A DNA stretch of 64,000 nucleotides. Source: Glandiceps talaboti (taxonomy: Eukaryota > Hemichordata > Enteropneusta > Spengelidae). This document shows positions 1-24,300 of this stretch, one piece after another. The translations under genes were made by a program, and so were the position numbers. The stretch's first letter is position 1; each line of letters starts with the position of its first letter. Location: NCBI RefSeq assembly GCF_964340395.1, contig NC_135561.1:4884001-4948000 (forward strand). Reading direction: 5' to 3'. The notes beneath the pieces were generated by a model that ran no database searches, was not told the DNA's origin, and saw nothing but the letters and a program-made list of their open reading frames with translations.

Positions 1-1
1 G

Positions 2-11049
<11,048 letters not shown>

Positions 11050-11292
11050 AATTAAGAATAAGTTACTTGTGAATTTGATCTCAAAGAATTATTGTATACC
11101 TCATAATTTGGCCAACTAATTACTGTTTAATTATATGGTTCATGGTGATGCTGTATCTCTCTCACAACGTTTCTCTCCAACGCTTATGATCTCCCTAAAA
11201 TGTTCAAGGTAAAAGCTTTCTTAGCTAAGTATCGTCAAGGGAAGATTAGAACTATGAGATTTCTCCTTGGGAAGCCCCACATTTAAAGTTAC

Positions 11293-11956
11293 ACAGGGAA
11301 CCTTGTACATCCTATAGCACTAGGATGTACACATCTTAGTACTGGGATGTGGTCACATCCCAGTGCTAGGAAGAAGAGCACAGCTATGTACCAGCTGTGT
11401 GCCTCACAGCCCTGTTACACGGTATATTGTTTCACTGCCCTGGTACATGGGAGTGAAAAATATGCCTGATGCATAGATATGGAATACCGCCTCTGTGCCA
11501 CGACTGTTTTTCACATCCCAGTACCATAGCTGTTTATTGCACACCTAGCCCACAGTTGTACAGATACATGTAACAGCTATGGTGGAATAACACCCTGTAG
11601 CAACCCTTTTGTTCATATCCGACTAGCATTGCTCACACATCTGGTACATGCCTGTGGGAAATACTGTAGTTACAGCAATGTTGACATAGCTGGTACATGG
11701 CTATGGAAAAGAAACTTATAACTATGCTCGTATAGCTGGTACATGGCTGCATTGCTTTTTCACGTCCATGTTACATTGATGTTGACATACCAGTTACACA
11801 ACTGCCAAATCTAAGCATGTTACACCTAATGTGTTGTTACAGAGATATTGTACAGATAGCTGGTACAGCCCCAGTGGTTCCACTGAGCTGGTACAGCTAT
11901 GTGCACAACCCTGTCTTAGGTATGTGAATGTCACAGGTGTGTGCAAGGTTCCCTGT
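11293..11956. mobile_element. Candidate inverted-repeat element downstream of SLC22
   Basis: ACAGGGAACCTTGTACA at the left end is answered by the inverse TGTGCAAGGTTCCCTGT at the right end. The interior has many degenerate copies of AGCTGGTACATGGCT and a local palindrome around CACATCCCAGTGCTAGG. I found no clear target duplication. Confidence 0.5.
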
Positions 11957-12277
11957 ATCACCTACACTCACTATGTCTAGTCAAAGTCGTTCCTCTAGCA
12001 CAGAAATTGTGCTACCCCTGACAGCGGCCATATAAACGTGAAGTCATTATCGCAATCCCCACATGATTTTAGTTTTAAGTACAGCTGTACGAATTGAATG
12101 TTAATGAGCAATTTTATGAAGGATGTGAACCAGTTACAACTGCCTGTCAATTTGTGATGGATTACAACTGACACCCATTGTCCAGTGTGGGTTTGGTCAG
12201 ATTAACGGTAAAATGTTCGACATTAAGGTAGTGAGTGGAGATGATCGTAGCAATATTAACTCATAACGTATAGGAAC

Positions 12278-12637
12278 CCCGGTGGTGGGTGTCCCAGAAG
12301 AGGCGGGTACGCATGCTTGTTAGCAATTTCACGCAAAGGGGTGTTTTTCGTCGGCCAGCTAGGTCCGTGGCATTGTAAAAAAGGGGTACTTTTTCAGATC
12401 ACCCTCCGAGAATAGGCCGGGTATGATGCCCTTTTTCTTCTCTCTCCCTCGGAAGAAACTTCCCGACGAAGGTAAAACCTCCCGGATTCGGAAATAAGGG
12501 GTGTTTTGTGTAGTGATTTTCTCCCAGAATTACTAAAAAGGGGTGTTTTTCATTGAAATATTCTGGGAAAAGGGGTACATTTGAAATTTCGCTAACAAGC
12601 ATGGGTACCCACCCATCCAGGGACTGCCACCTCCGGG
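12278..12637. mobile_element. hAT-like MITE with 8-bp target duplication
   Basis: This 360-bp element has terminal inverted repeats beginning CCCGGTGGTGG, with the inverse CCACCTCCGGG at the other end, and the shared inner stretch GCATGCTTGTTAGC. The flanks are a perfect ATAGGAAC at 12270-12277 and 12638-12645. Repeated AAAAGGGGT motifs occur inside. An 8-bp duplication is typical of the hAT superfamily. Confidence 0.85.
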
Positions 12638-13229
12638 ATAGGAACTAGACTAGTGAGTGGGGATGATCGTTGTAATCGAACTCATATCGTATAGGAACAA
12701 GACTGGCAGTATACAACCCAATACAGAGAGCATGGACTTCGGATTGAAATACAGTATTACATGATCTCTATTACACAGCCATACAAGGATCACGTAAATG
12801 TAAATCCAATTTGAGTTTCTATACATTATAGTCCACGACGATTTATCTTCGTAAGATCGACGTACTAAATGGAGTTAGGCTGTGCCCCTATAAATGATCA
12901 ATGTGACGTGTGATCTGCCAGTGACTAACGATGTTCACACAAATCAGAATTGGGTTTATTTACTCTCAAATCAAGTTCAAACTTACTCGATTCTTCCTCA
13001 CTCTGCTGAATGACAGGGTTCTGTTGACATCAAAGTCCGTCTTATGCCATAATTATGGCAAATTTCTTCAGCTCAAAGTCTCTGTTCAGGAATATCTCCC
13101 TTGTATTTTTTGCAACTGTATCACACCGGAACTTACAGTGAATCGTCAACTTTCCAACAGAAAAGTGTTTTCCCTACAAATTATCAACTTAACTCACATG
13201 GCACTTAGGCTTAGTCAGTTATGTATACG

Positions 13230-13549
13230 AAAACAAACAAACAAACAAACAAACAATTAAAAACACAAACAATAAATGAATGAATAAATGAATAAATACT
13301 GACAAGTATCAACAAGAGAGGAGTTACAAATCATTATCAACAACAAGAATTGCTATATGTTTTCGCATATGTAAAATGGTCACAATTGTACATACCCACA
13401 AGGGATGTGACTGATCCCTACCAAATGCCCCTGTATAGTTGTGACCATTTCATGTATTGGAAAACATATAGTAATTCTTGTAGTTGATAATGATTTGTAA
13501 GTACTCTCTTGTTGATGTTTATCACTAGTTGTTTGTTTGTTTGTTTGTT

Positions 13550-13560
<11 letters not shown>
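13230..13560. repeat. Large palindrome with tetranucleotide tails
   Basis: Arms 13305-13395 and about 13425-13540 are inverted copies (CAACAAGAGAG, then TTACAAATCATTATCAAC, then ATATGTTTTC, then AAATGGTCACAA). The outer edges continue as (AAAC)n on the left and (GTTT)n on the right, so the inversion includes the microsatellite. It is probably a foldback element. Confidence 0.8.
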
Positions 13561-13587
<27 letters not shown>

Positions 13588-14033
13588 CATGCATGCGTGT
13601 GTGTGTGCGTGCATGCTTGCTTGCTTGCTTGCTTGTTTGTTTGTTTGACGGTCGGTCGGTCGGTCGATCGGTTGGTTTCGTAAACTTAACTAAGCCTGGG
13701 TGCCCTTTGCTATAACCAGTGTTTGCTATGGTCACGCACATAAATTTATACTTATATCTCAGACCATGTATTTAGTGGTCTGAGCTTATATGCACTAATG
13801 TGTACAGCCACTTGCGTACTCTCAAATGTATTCCAGTTGCTTTGACATTTCAGAGAGAAATGGCCACCTATTGATAACAGTACAAAGCCCGTAATTTACA
13901 TATTAATGAACCATCAATACAGACGTTGTTGGGTATGTGACCATTGTCACCTGGTCATGATAAATAATCATGGGCGGTGTTTTAACATTTAGCACGAATC
14001 GTCCATTTGTTAGAAGGGGGGTATATTTACAAC

Positions 14034-14040
14034 TATATAA
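14034..14040 (+). promoter_or_regulatory. Possible TATA box upstream of the P450
   Basis: TATATAA followed by AGATG lies about 480 bases before the P450 start codon. It would need a 5' UTR of roughly 450 bases. This is a weak, motif-only call in AT-rich DNA. Confidence 0.2.
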
Positions 14041-14516
14041 AGATGTAACACCTTGTTTTTACGACATTTGGTAGCTTGAACAGTACCTTATCACTTGGAA
14101 TGGAACTTATTCCATGAGGATATTATTAAATATGAATAAACTAAGTACAAATTCAACAATATATGAATACTTTTATGTGAGTGGTACAAGTGTTGTTTCC
14201 GTCTGTCGTAGGGGTTTGGGTTTTTTTTGTTCTGAAGTTATGTCGTTACAGACATTCTATTTTTGCGGAGATGCAAAAAGCGTCACGTGACCAATTAATT
14301 CTACTTTAATAGTATGTGAATAAACACTGCACATAAAGTCATGTAAAATATCGGTAAAGTAAATTGGTCATAAAGTAAGTGACATTTGATCATCCGTTCA
14401 GAGTGGAATATACCTATACCCAGACTTCGACCTCGGTCATCGACCTACAGGTAAGCAACAAAACACGACATCGAGGAGAGGGATCTTTCTCGTTTTCAAA
14501 TTCTCGATAAGATAAG

Positions 14517-17170
14517 ATGTTTTGGGATTTACATGTTACTACGTTGGTCCAGATATTATTAATCTTCGTTTTTCTGCTGTTATGCCAAAAATTATGGTGG
14601 AAGGGTGAAACGGTTTACAAACGTCCACCTATGGTACCCTGTTGGCCATTTGTTGGACACACCTTTGAACTGTTTTCAAATGAGGCTTGGGACACAATGA
14701 ACAAGTTCTCTAAGAAATACGGTCGCATGTATCGCTTGAAGGTCGGATTGCACGAAGTTATCATTCTGAATAGTCTTGACGTCATCAAAGCAACACTACT
14801 GAAGAAGGCTGGGTTATTCAATGAGAAAGTAGCAAATAGCCAAATGAGTGTATTGGATTGTAAAGGTAAAGGTAAGTCAATTAAAGGACTCGTGTGTTTT
14901 TACCAAAATAACTGAGATATTTTGGATTCAGGATTAAATACGGAAACCAGGGTTGGTGGATGATGTAAAACGTTAGCCTCTTAGTCTGAGTCTTGTCATG
15001 TAATAAGCTCGTGGAAAGTGTAAACCTCACCAAAGTATATGACAAAAGTCACATTTCAAGGACGACCCCTGTATAAATGTATTTACATTGGGAAGCGCTA
15101 ATTTGAATATTGCAACTGGTCGTTTACGTTTTGACCCGTAAAGATAAAGGTTTTTGCAACTGTTTAGATATAGAATATGCAATAAGTCATCCATTTATAC
15201 ACAAAGCCATGTAGTTTTCTTAACATTTTAATTCGGTTGTTACTTTGTTTCATTCAGGAATCGCATATACAAAGGGAGAACAATGGAGAATCCAGAGGAA
15301 TTTTTTCACGAGAATAATGAGAGATGTTGGTTGGGGAAGACGTGACTACGAGGTGAATATCCAGCGGGAAATCGACAGACTAATCGGTCGCGTTGATACT
15401 TCTGCAAACACCGGTGTACCGTTCAACATCACTACGTTGCTAAATGATATGGTTACGCGAATACTATGCGTGTTTATTTTTGGTCAGAGAAGTCTCAATG
15501 ACGGTGATACTGAGCAATTGTGCGAGCTGATGAATGCTTTTAATGACGATACCAATATTGCAGCACTATTGACATTATTACCCCCTCTACAATATCTACC
15601 AGTAAAACGTTTCAAAAGCGTCCTTACTGGTGTACTCAAGATACGGGATCTTATTCTTGAACAGGTTGAGAAAAAGATGGCTGATACAAACGTTTCCAAA
15701 GAAGAAAGTTATGATCCAGATTTCACCAACTGGAATTCTATGCGCAAGAGTTACGTTGATGCTTTTTTGGCAGAAATGACTAGAGATAAGTCACAAACTG
15801 AAAATGCTTCGACGATGACTGAAATCTGCTTCACTAAAGAATCGTTGGTTCTTGCTATAATTGATATGTTCTTTGGAAATGAAACTGTAAATAGTGCCTT
15901 ATCATGGACATTCCTTGTATTGTCAACCCGTTTAGACATCCAACGCACAATTTGGACAAAACTTGATAACCAACTTGGCAAAGGTCCGTCCTCTAAAACA
16001 CCGACTTTACAGGATAGACAACAACTTGATTATGTAGAAGCAGTCGTTTTAGAAGCTCTCCGTACGCGTCCTACGTCACCTCTTGGAAAGACGTGGAAAT
16101 GTCAAGCAGATACCAGTATCGAAGGATACGATATTCCCAAAGGATCAATCGTGATCCCAAATTACTGGTCTGTTCTTGGGGGATCAGATATATGGAATAA
16201 CCCACATGAATTCCATCCAGAAAGATTCCTCGACGACAATGGAAAACTTGGCAAAATTCCAAAAGAGTTCACCTCGTTCGGAGTCGGTAAGTGTGCACGC
16301 ATTTTTCAGGTTTCTCTGTTGCAATATTTTGTGTTACTTTCTACTTTAAAGTGGCCATATGGATGAGATTTGGGTATTTATTGTGGATTTTAAGATTGTA
16401 AAACAATTTTATCTTGGCTTCCTAATTGAAAAATCAATGTGAAATATCACACCAAGTCCTTGTTTGTAACTCAATCAATTGTAAAACATCAATAAATGGG
16501 TAAAATGTTTGTTATTGTACGTACAATAATAAACTGTTTACATGGGTTTTTTTTATAAAAAATTTACTTTGTTAATGTTGTTTCACATTGATTTTTCAAG
16601 TAGGAAGCCATGATAAAATTGTTTTATAATTTTAAAAATCCAAGATAAATACTCAATCCTCACCGCTACGGCCACGTTAACGGAAAATTTCATCCAAACA
16701 ATAATATGACTTGTAATGATTAATGAGATACTTGACAAATGATTCCTGCCAGTTCTTCAATTCAAATATCCACTATATAGCCTTTATCTAGGTTTTACAT
16801 TCCATGTAATTTCTCAACTTCATGCTTATGGACACATTTCCCCCCTTGATCCACCCTTAGAGTTCATTTTTGGGAGATCAGAACATCATAACCTCTTAAA
16901 CCTGCGTATAATATAAGTCAAAGTGATTACAATGCATAGACATAGCTGGATTGACTTCTCCTTTAATTGCCTAACCTTTAGTTTCTCTCACATTTAGGTC
17001 CTAGGTCCTGTCCAGGCGAGCAATTGGCAAAGGCAGACATGTTTCTGGTTATCTCTAGGTTATGCCAACGTTATGAATTCAAGATTGCAAGATGTGACCA
17101 CTCAAGCATTGGTGAAATGAAGGGTTTGTCAGCTTGCCCGAAGTATGAAGTGTTTGTTGTAAGAAGATAA
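14517..17170 (+). CDS. Cytochrome P450, clan 2 (CYP2-like), 3 exons, 518 aa
   Basis: Exons are 14517-14871, 15258-16286 and 16998-17170, with phase-1 GT-AG introns. The N-terminus is a hydrophobic membrane anchor followed by a proline-rich hinge (RPPMVPCWPFVGHT), as in microsomal P450s. Residues 119-140 hold the clan-2 pattern GIAYTKGEQWRIQRNFF. The I-helix is near residue 325 (FFGNETV), the K-helix ExxR is E384-R387, and FHPERFLD is the PERF region. The haem loop FGVGPRSCPG places the cysteine ligand at 466 and is split by intron 2. Enzymes of this kind are haem monooxygenases of the endoplasmic reticulum working with NADPH-P450 reductase; the substrate is unknown. Only two introns remain, fewer than in vertebrate CYP2 genes. 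An AG directly precedes the ATG and a strong CAG-gtaagc donor lies at 14450, so a 66-bp 5'-UTR intron is possible. Confidence 0.93.
16350..16676. mobile_element. TTAA-flanked MITE in P450 intron 2
   Basis: Inverted arms of about 95 bases start GTGGCCATATGGATGAG and end in GTAGCGG-type inverse before GGCCAC. TTAA is present at both ends (16346-16349 and 16677-16680). A relative lies at 21188-21779. TTAA targets are used by piggyBac and Kolobok transposons. Confidence 0.8.
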
Positions 17171-17279
17171 ACTTGTCTCAAATTCCATATCGGAGATTAG
17201 AATATGTTTCATACCAGCCAACATTATTATTGGATGCCATGTTTAGAAACAATGCACTTTGAAGTAATGGACTTTCTAA

Positions 17280-17640
17280 TGAAATTAATATATGAAAATA
17301 CATTCATTAAGCCTTTAATGACTTGGTTTCTGTAACGCTATGTAATTACACCCTAAATATAGGATGCCAGGCTTTAATGACGTGCTTTCTGTAATGCTAT
17401 GGAGTTACACCCTATATATAGGGTGTCGGGCTTTCATGACTTGGTTTCTGTAACGCTGTGTAGTAACTATATATATATATGGTATTAGGCTTAATAATGA
17501 CTTGGTTTATGTAACGCTATGTAGTTACACCCTATATATAGTATAGTATAGTATACTGTACTTTACTATACTATACTATATATATAGGGTATCAGGCTTT
17601 GGTTTCTTTAACGCTGTGTAGTTACACCATATGGTGTCGG
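17280..17640. repeat. Tandem repeat with an internal AT palindrome, 3' of the P450
   Basis: Units of about 60-70 bases contain GACTTGGTTTCTGTAACGCT and TAGTTACACCCTATATATA. One unit is interrupted by a near-perfect palindrome (about 17533-17590) built from TATAGTATAGTATA and its inverse. Confidence 0.7.
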
Positions 17641-18562
17641 GCTTTAAATAGAGTACAATTTCCAGATGATTGTCGTAGAAACCTGACACAAAGAAATAAC
17701 CATGGGACATATCGAATCACTAATTTTGATTTCGAACCAAACCTTGTAATTTACTAGTAACAGGTTTCACTTCATTCCTCATTAAAACCTACGAAAGCTG
17801 CATAACATTAAACTTAATACTTTTGGCATTTTGTCTTCTTTGTGATGGTCAGTCAACGTCTGTTGAAGCATCCACACATTACAAGCTGCCAATATTTCGT
17901 TCACACTCAGAAAACATATCGTTACAACAATGTTGTAACACGGATATCACATTATCAGGAAGTGGACGATTTGTTTTCCCATTTGGTTTGTTTATCAGTA
18001 TCTGATCTATTCTTGGTATTATTAAAGGAACATGGGCCAGATGATTTTTTTTATTACGTACGTTGTCTTCAGGTGTCCCCATTTACCACATTCAGACACT
18101 TGATTCAAGTATGCCATTTTCACCTTGCTGCAAGCAGAGAACTTGATAAACGTCGGTGGCAAAGGAATGGCATGACGGGTCTTACAACCACGTTGACTTG
18201 TACCAACAAAACAAGATGTCCAGTCTGTATTACAGCGGATATCAAAATACCGTTCAGTGATTCTGTTTAATATAAGCACGCAGAAATCAATAACAAACTG
18301 CACATGCTATACTTCAATAGCAAGATCGCACTGTATTGCTACATTCAGTCTGAATGCAATACCAGATGTAAACTGAATGTCTTCCGCAAGGGCAAAGTTT
18401 TGAGTTTGTCGTTCCTACAGACAATTGTTGGAATACAACAGAACATATGTAATAAGTTATTTTTTCTCATTGATTGCTATTTGCTCATTGCTGTAAGTGA
18501 TCTCCTGGCCAACCACAACATGTACTGTGACATTTGTTGAGAATGTAAAAAAATAAGCGCAT

Positions 18563-19228
18563 GGTCGTACCACTTTAGACATTTCCTGGCGAGAAACTAT
18601 TTTTTCCTTTTTAGTGGCCTACAAAAATATGCCATTTATTTATTAAAACTAAAGGCTACATCTGCAATAATATTTTTAGGACAAGTGCGCTTTGGTATCG
18701 CAAATGCATGCATCAAATTATATTGAATTTGAAGTGTGCATTCTTGAGATATAGCCTAATTACCGAAAACCATTAATTATGTAACTTTCTCGTTAATATT
18801 CTTGTGATGTTTACCGAAACCTAATCAGTTCTTGTCACTACCCTACGGAACACATGCAATAAATTTCGTTTGAATTGAGCCAGTCGTGTTTTAGAAAATG
18901 GTGATAAAGTCGAACCACTTTAGACGACATTTCCTGACGAGAAAGTATTTTTTTTCTTTTTGTGGCCAATCGAAAATATGCCAATAACTTATTAAAACTA
19001 AAAGCTACATTAATAATATGTTCAGGACAGGTGCGCTTTGGTATCGCAAATGTGTGTACCAAGTTATAATGAATTTGAAGCGTGCATTCTTGAGATATGG
19101 CCTAATTACCGAAAATCATTAATTACGTAAATTACTCATTAATATTCACGGGATTTTTGCCAAAACCTAATCAAGTCTTGCCATTACCCTACAGAATACC
19201 CCTTCAAAATTTCGTTTGAATTGAGCAA
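18563..19228. repeat. Tandem pair of about 346-bp repeat units ending in a CAGA tract
   Basis: Units starting ACCACTTTAGACATTTCCTG (18563) and its relative at 18909 run through GGTATCGCAAATG and AATTACCGAAAA to TTTCGTTTGAATTGAGC. The second unit leads straight into (CAGA)n at 19258. They look like truncated copies of one interspersed element. Confidence 0.75.
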
Positions 19229-19257
19229 TGGAGTATGGAGTTATGGAGTAAACGATG

Positions 19258-19386
<129 letters not shown>

Positions 19387-20592
19387 CAGACTTCCACCCA
19401 TAAATATATCTTTTCCTTACGGAAGAAAAACCATTTGAGCCAACATGATGCAGACATGCAGGCGATAATGGTTTGACATCTGCATTTCATGTCTGCATGG
19501 TCGCACACATCAATTAGACATAATGTTGCAAGAAACTGTATTCGTTCAATCTTGCTATCCCTAGTGTAGCATGTATGGTCTCATTAGTTTCTGCGGTAAT
19601 TTATTGTATCAAACAGAGTCGTTGAACGGTATTTTGAAATCGGCTGTACATATTGCAAATGAAACTATCTCTGCCGATATTCATTTAATTCCCCGGTGAT
19701 GGAATTAAAACACCACACTCCAGTATTCTTGCAAACAGATCAATTCAAAACAATCCAGTTATACTTGCAGACGTCAAAATGAAATGTTATGAACTATTGA
19801 ATTATAAGGAATAATTCAATAATATTTTGAAAGTTTTTGGTGTCAATTTTGTACTAAAATAAGGAAAATAATCACGCCTACGAAGCATGGTTGCAAAATT
19901 AAATATTTAGTTTTCACTGTTTTATTATGAATACATATTACGTTTCTACGGTGACAGTGTATGTATATATTAATACTGGAAATGAAAACGTCAAACACTA
20001 GTTGGCTATATTGTTGGTTTGTCATTCTTCTTTGTACCATCATTTGTATATACTAATATTGCAGTTTGCCAACATTCAGAAAAGGAAATACTATAGTGCA
20101 AATTGAATATGTGAACAGCATGGATTTAAATCACTTTACATATTTTTGATCGACTAAGTCATACATGGAAGGTCTTCTAATTGCAATTTTTGTTTAATAC
20201 ATGGAATGGCAAAGTCCTGTCTCCATTTGCCAAAGTACTTTGCTTCCATAGAATGCAAGCTTTATAAGAATGCGCAAAATGATGTTCTTTATCAAAAAAC
20301 TATAACGTTTTATATTTGGAATATGCAGTCGAGTTTGACGGTGACGGTGAACTTCAAACTTCAAAAATTATTTGTTTGATTTTTCTTTATCTTTCTACAC
20401 TCAATGAATCGTTCTGAAGTTTTTATGATAACAGTCTTTTTGAAAGGGTCTGAGCGTTCGTGTACATAATTATTAACGAGACCGATTACGACGTAAACGT
20501 TCATTTTCCAGTACTTTGGTGCTCAATAAGTGTAGCTAGTCCGTCCCCAGACTATACTACTGATGGTAGACTCGTTGAACAGACGACAGGGA

Positions 20593-21314
20593 TTACTTTG
20601 TACAAACAGCACAAGTCAATTCATATCCATTTACATAGTCACCATTACAGGGCATAGACGTATCATCTTTGCATTGTCCTTCTACGCCGTACAAGTGGGC
20701 ACCAGGTACGTCAGCATCAGTGTTTTCTATTTTAACTGAATTCGTGTCGAGACAAATGAACTCCTTAGAGTGTCTGTCAGCAGCTACACTCTGGGTTGCG
20801 AGATATCCAGAGTACTCTAATGTCCACGAGTCGTCTGGGCACACATTTCGAGCGGGAATGGTAAGCCGGGTACTACGGGTTCCAGCTCGACATACTGCGC
20901 ACGGTGGGTCGCCAGTAGCCAGTGAGCTAAGGGGTCCCGTACCATCTTTGTATTGACTGTGGTATAAATATGCCCTGGTCTCTTGCACTCCCGGAACAAC
21001 GACGTCGTAGATTGGAACTTGCGGTAGACACAAAAAGTTCGATCCACCACCTTCGTCGGTAGCCAGGTTTCCGCCAATAAAGCCTACAGGACAAAATGTT
21101 GTATCGTCATGCAAACATTATCAAGTGTTAAGATTGCAAATCAGGCTAACAAGATAACTGGTCTCAAATTCGACAGTCATTTTTTAAAGTGTCCATAGAC
21201 GAGATATGGGTATTTGTTTTGGATTCTTAATCGTTTAACAAATTGAAAATTCAAAAAGAAACAATATTTTGCGAGTGTGTGTTGTAACTCAACACTTGCA
21301 AAAAGTGTGTGTGT

Positions 21315-21391
<77 letters not shown>

Positions 21392-24300
21392 CTAGAAGAA
21401 AAAGTGTTATTGTACGTACAGGAAGTGATTTATAAGCGTACTGGGTAAACAGAAGTGAACACTTGTTATCACGTGTAAACCCAAGTGACCAAACTATTTA
21501 TGCACTTGGCATTTCAATAGATGGGGAAGCAACAGATGACTGCTCACTAGCCATGACAGGGATTATTTATTTTACCAAGTTTATTTGCAAATTACTTCCA
21601 CATACAATCAATGACAAACCTTTTTTTTCTCGTTTTGATTTTGTTGCAATGTTAATTACAAACAAGTTCTTACTGTTACTTCGCATTGATTTTTTCGAAT
21701 ATAACAATATGAGTTGCTGAAATGTATTCATTAAAATCCCAAATAAAATAAATACCCATCTATCACCCATATGGTCAATTTAACAATAGCTTGGTTTACA
21801 TGTGATAAAGTTTAACAATGGAAAATCAAGCCACGTACATTTGAGTTAAATATTAACTCGCTGAGAAGCATGCCTTATAATACGACCAATGAATAACATT
21901 ATCCCAACTTAATTAACCAATCGTTCCTTCTGTGCCTAACAATATGAAGTCGTAGATTAATATGCACGGTAAATTATCCCAAGTAACTAATGATCCTATT
22001 GGGCAAAACGATGTGGATTGCGACCAACCAATAAGCTAAGTGGGGGTGTGTTAAAGAGTGTCGGCAAAGCGTTTTCGATGCCAAAGAAAATCCGACAAAA
22101 ATAACTCTTGACATTTCAAAAAATAACGACTCACCTGAGTACACCAGCTCGGCATCTCCGGCACACTCATCAACACCGTAGCGGATGTATGTTACACCCG
22201 TTAGTGTGTAGTTTGCTGAAGAATGAAATGAAAAAGTCGTATATACATTACAAAATGCTAGGGCCATAATTGTTGTGTTGATTTCCGGCAATTAGGCAAT
22301 ACCAGAAAATTGCAAAGTTCACACAACTTTGTGCATACATGGATTATACCACCTAGTAAGCACAGGTGTTCCGCGATAAGGCTTATTGCAGCTTTTTATC
22401 TTACTGTAATTTGCATTAAAATAATTATCTTGATCAATTAGGTAATATTTTACTTCAAATTTCATACGAGTTGATAGATGCTCAGCTGATAACAAAATTG
22501 GTATCTTATACTATATTGCCAATTGATGCGCTTTTTAATTTGACGAGTCTTTGACATATTTAATGAGATTACCAAATAATCGATATATATATATATTATC
22601 TATTTGTTTATTTGCCAGAGGCCGAATAGAAACCAAACTTTACATAAGTGAGGAAAATGAATTAGTTAAGTAAACACATCGGCAATGAAAACAAATAAAA
22701 ATAGCACCAATGGCGTTATAGCACAACTGTATTTGGCTGTTGTGTGGACATGGTCTTGTTGCTAGGGATATTTGCATACATTTTTTGATCTTTATTAACT
22801 TGCTTAATCATCCCTGAGAACGCCCCCGCCAAATTTCAGCCTAATCTGCTCAGTCGTTTTGGAATTATAGAGTTTTGACCAAAAATACGCATTTTAGCCT
22901 TAATTTGCATATCACTAATGGGGTCATCATGTCATGAACAATTCTAAGAACGTTCCAACCAAATTCAGATCGATCTGCTGAGAAATTTTGGAGTTTAAGT
23001 TTTTTGACCAAAAATCACATCTTTTTACCCAAGTCACACTTATTTAAATAATTTCCCAACTAGACACCCAAGATAATATACCCACCAATTATGATAATCG
23101 GTACAGCGGGTTTTGACTTTTAAGATGTTCACACACGCGCACGCACGCACACACCCCCCCCCCCCCACACACACACACACACAAACAAACACGCACACAC
23201 ACTTTGCCACGCATGTTGCACTACTGAACCTTATCAGTTCAGTTGTGCTAAAATTAATTGTAAACTTCTGTCTGGACCACAACAAAGTTTGTTCAAACTA
23301 GTCGGGTTTGTGGCCCATGGAAAAAAAAACGACAAAACCTAAACACAAACAAATCATATGCGCGAAGTGCAAATGTCTTAATACAAATAATTACAAATAT
23401 ATGGAAGCTCACAATTTTGCATTCAGTCAATGTGCATAGGAATAATCGAAAGTGTTTATTTTAGCCCTTAGGGAGGGCATTTTGGCATAAATTATACCTA
23501 GTTGTTAGACAAAAAGATAGCTCGTATATCGACAGTACCACAGGGGTGATGGTTTACTTTTGATCAAAAGTTGAAAACGGCGGACAAATAAAGCCACGTG
23601 TTTTCAGCTTTTCGTAATTTGCAAGTGCAGTCTGCAGTTATCACTCCTGTTAAAAAGACTTCAGGATTAAAAACACAAGCATATACACATTCTTTGTTAA
23701 ACATTAGGAAGAGAGTTTTACTTAGTAATTGCTAATTAGAAAATTTATAAGTCGGTAATCGCAAAGAACTTCAGAAAATTGTATCCCGGGTCATCGTATT
23801 TGTATTATTTACTTCTGTAGCACTGCTGCACATTTTTTTGACAGTTAGATTGTATAACCCTTATCCAAAATGGGTCCTTAATTCAGTTTTTGATGTTATT
23901 GCTTACCTGCAGATTGGCACTCAGCACTAGCAGTGCCCACATCACAATATTCTGATCTCTGTTCTGCGTCCATGGTAAAACACCAAGGTCTGTTGGCAGA
24001 ATCTGGGTTCCTGCAGTGATTGTGATTGCCAATACCCGACGATGAGTACTCGCTAGGGTGGAATTGATGTGAATGTGGCGTTTGCTCAATCCAGTTTTGA
24101 CACGTTTCGCCAAGTCTTGTCACGGACACTGTTCCTCTATAGTCTGTACCTTTTGCGCTTGTAAAACATTCTACATCTGGATGTAAATCACAATATTTTA
24201 CACCAAATTAAAACCAACTACATTATCATTGACAGTGGTGTCCACAGAGCGCAATAATCACTAACAACGTTCATTACAAGGAAAGTCTAATTTGCCCAAC

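Noticed and set aside
17842-18270. 142-codon plus-strand frame downstream of the P450
   Set aside because: No recognisable motif, overlapping open frames on the opposite strand, and no convincing splice context.
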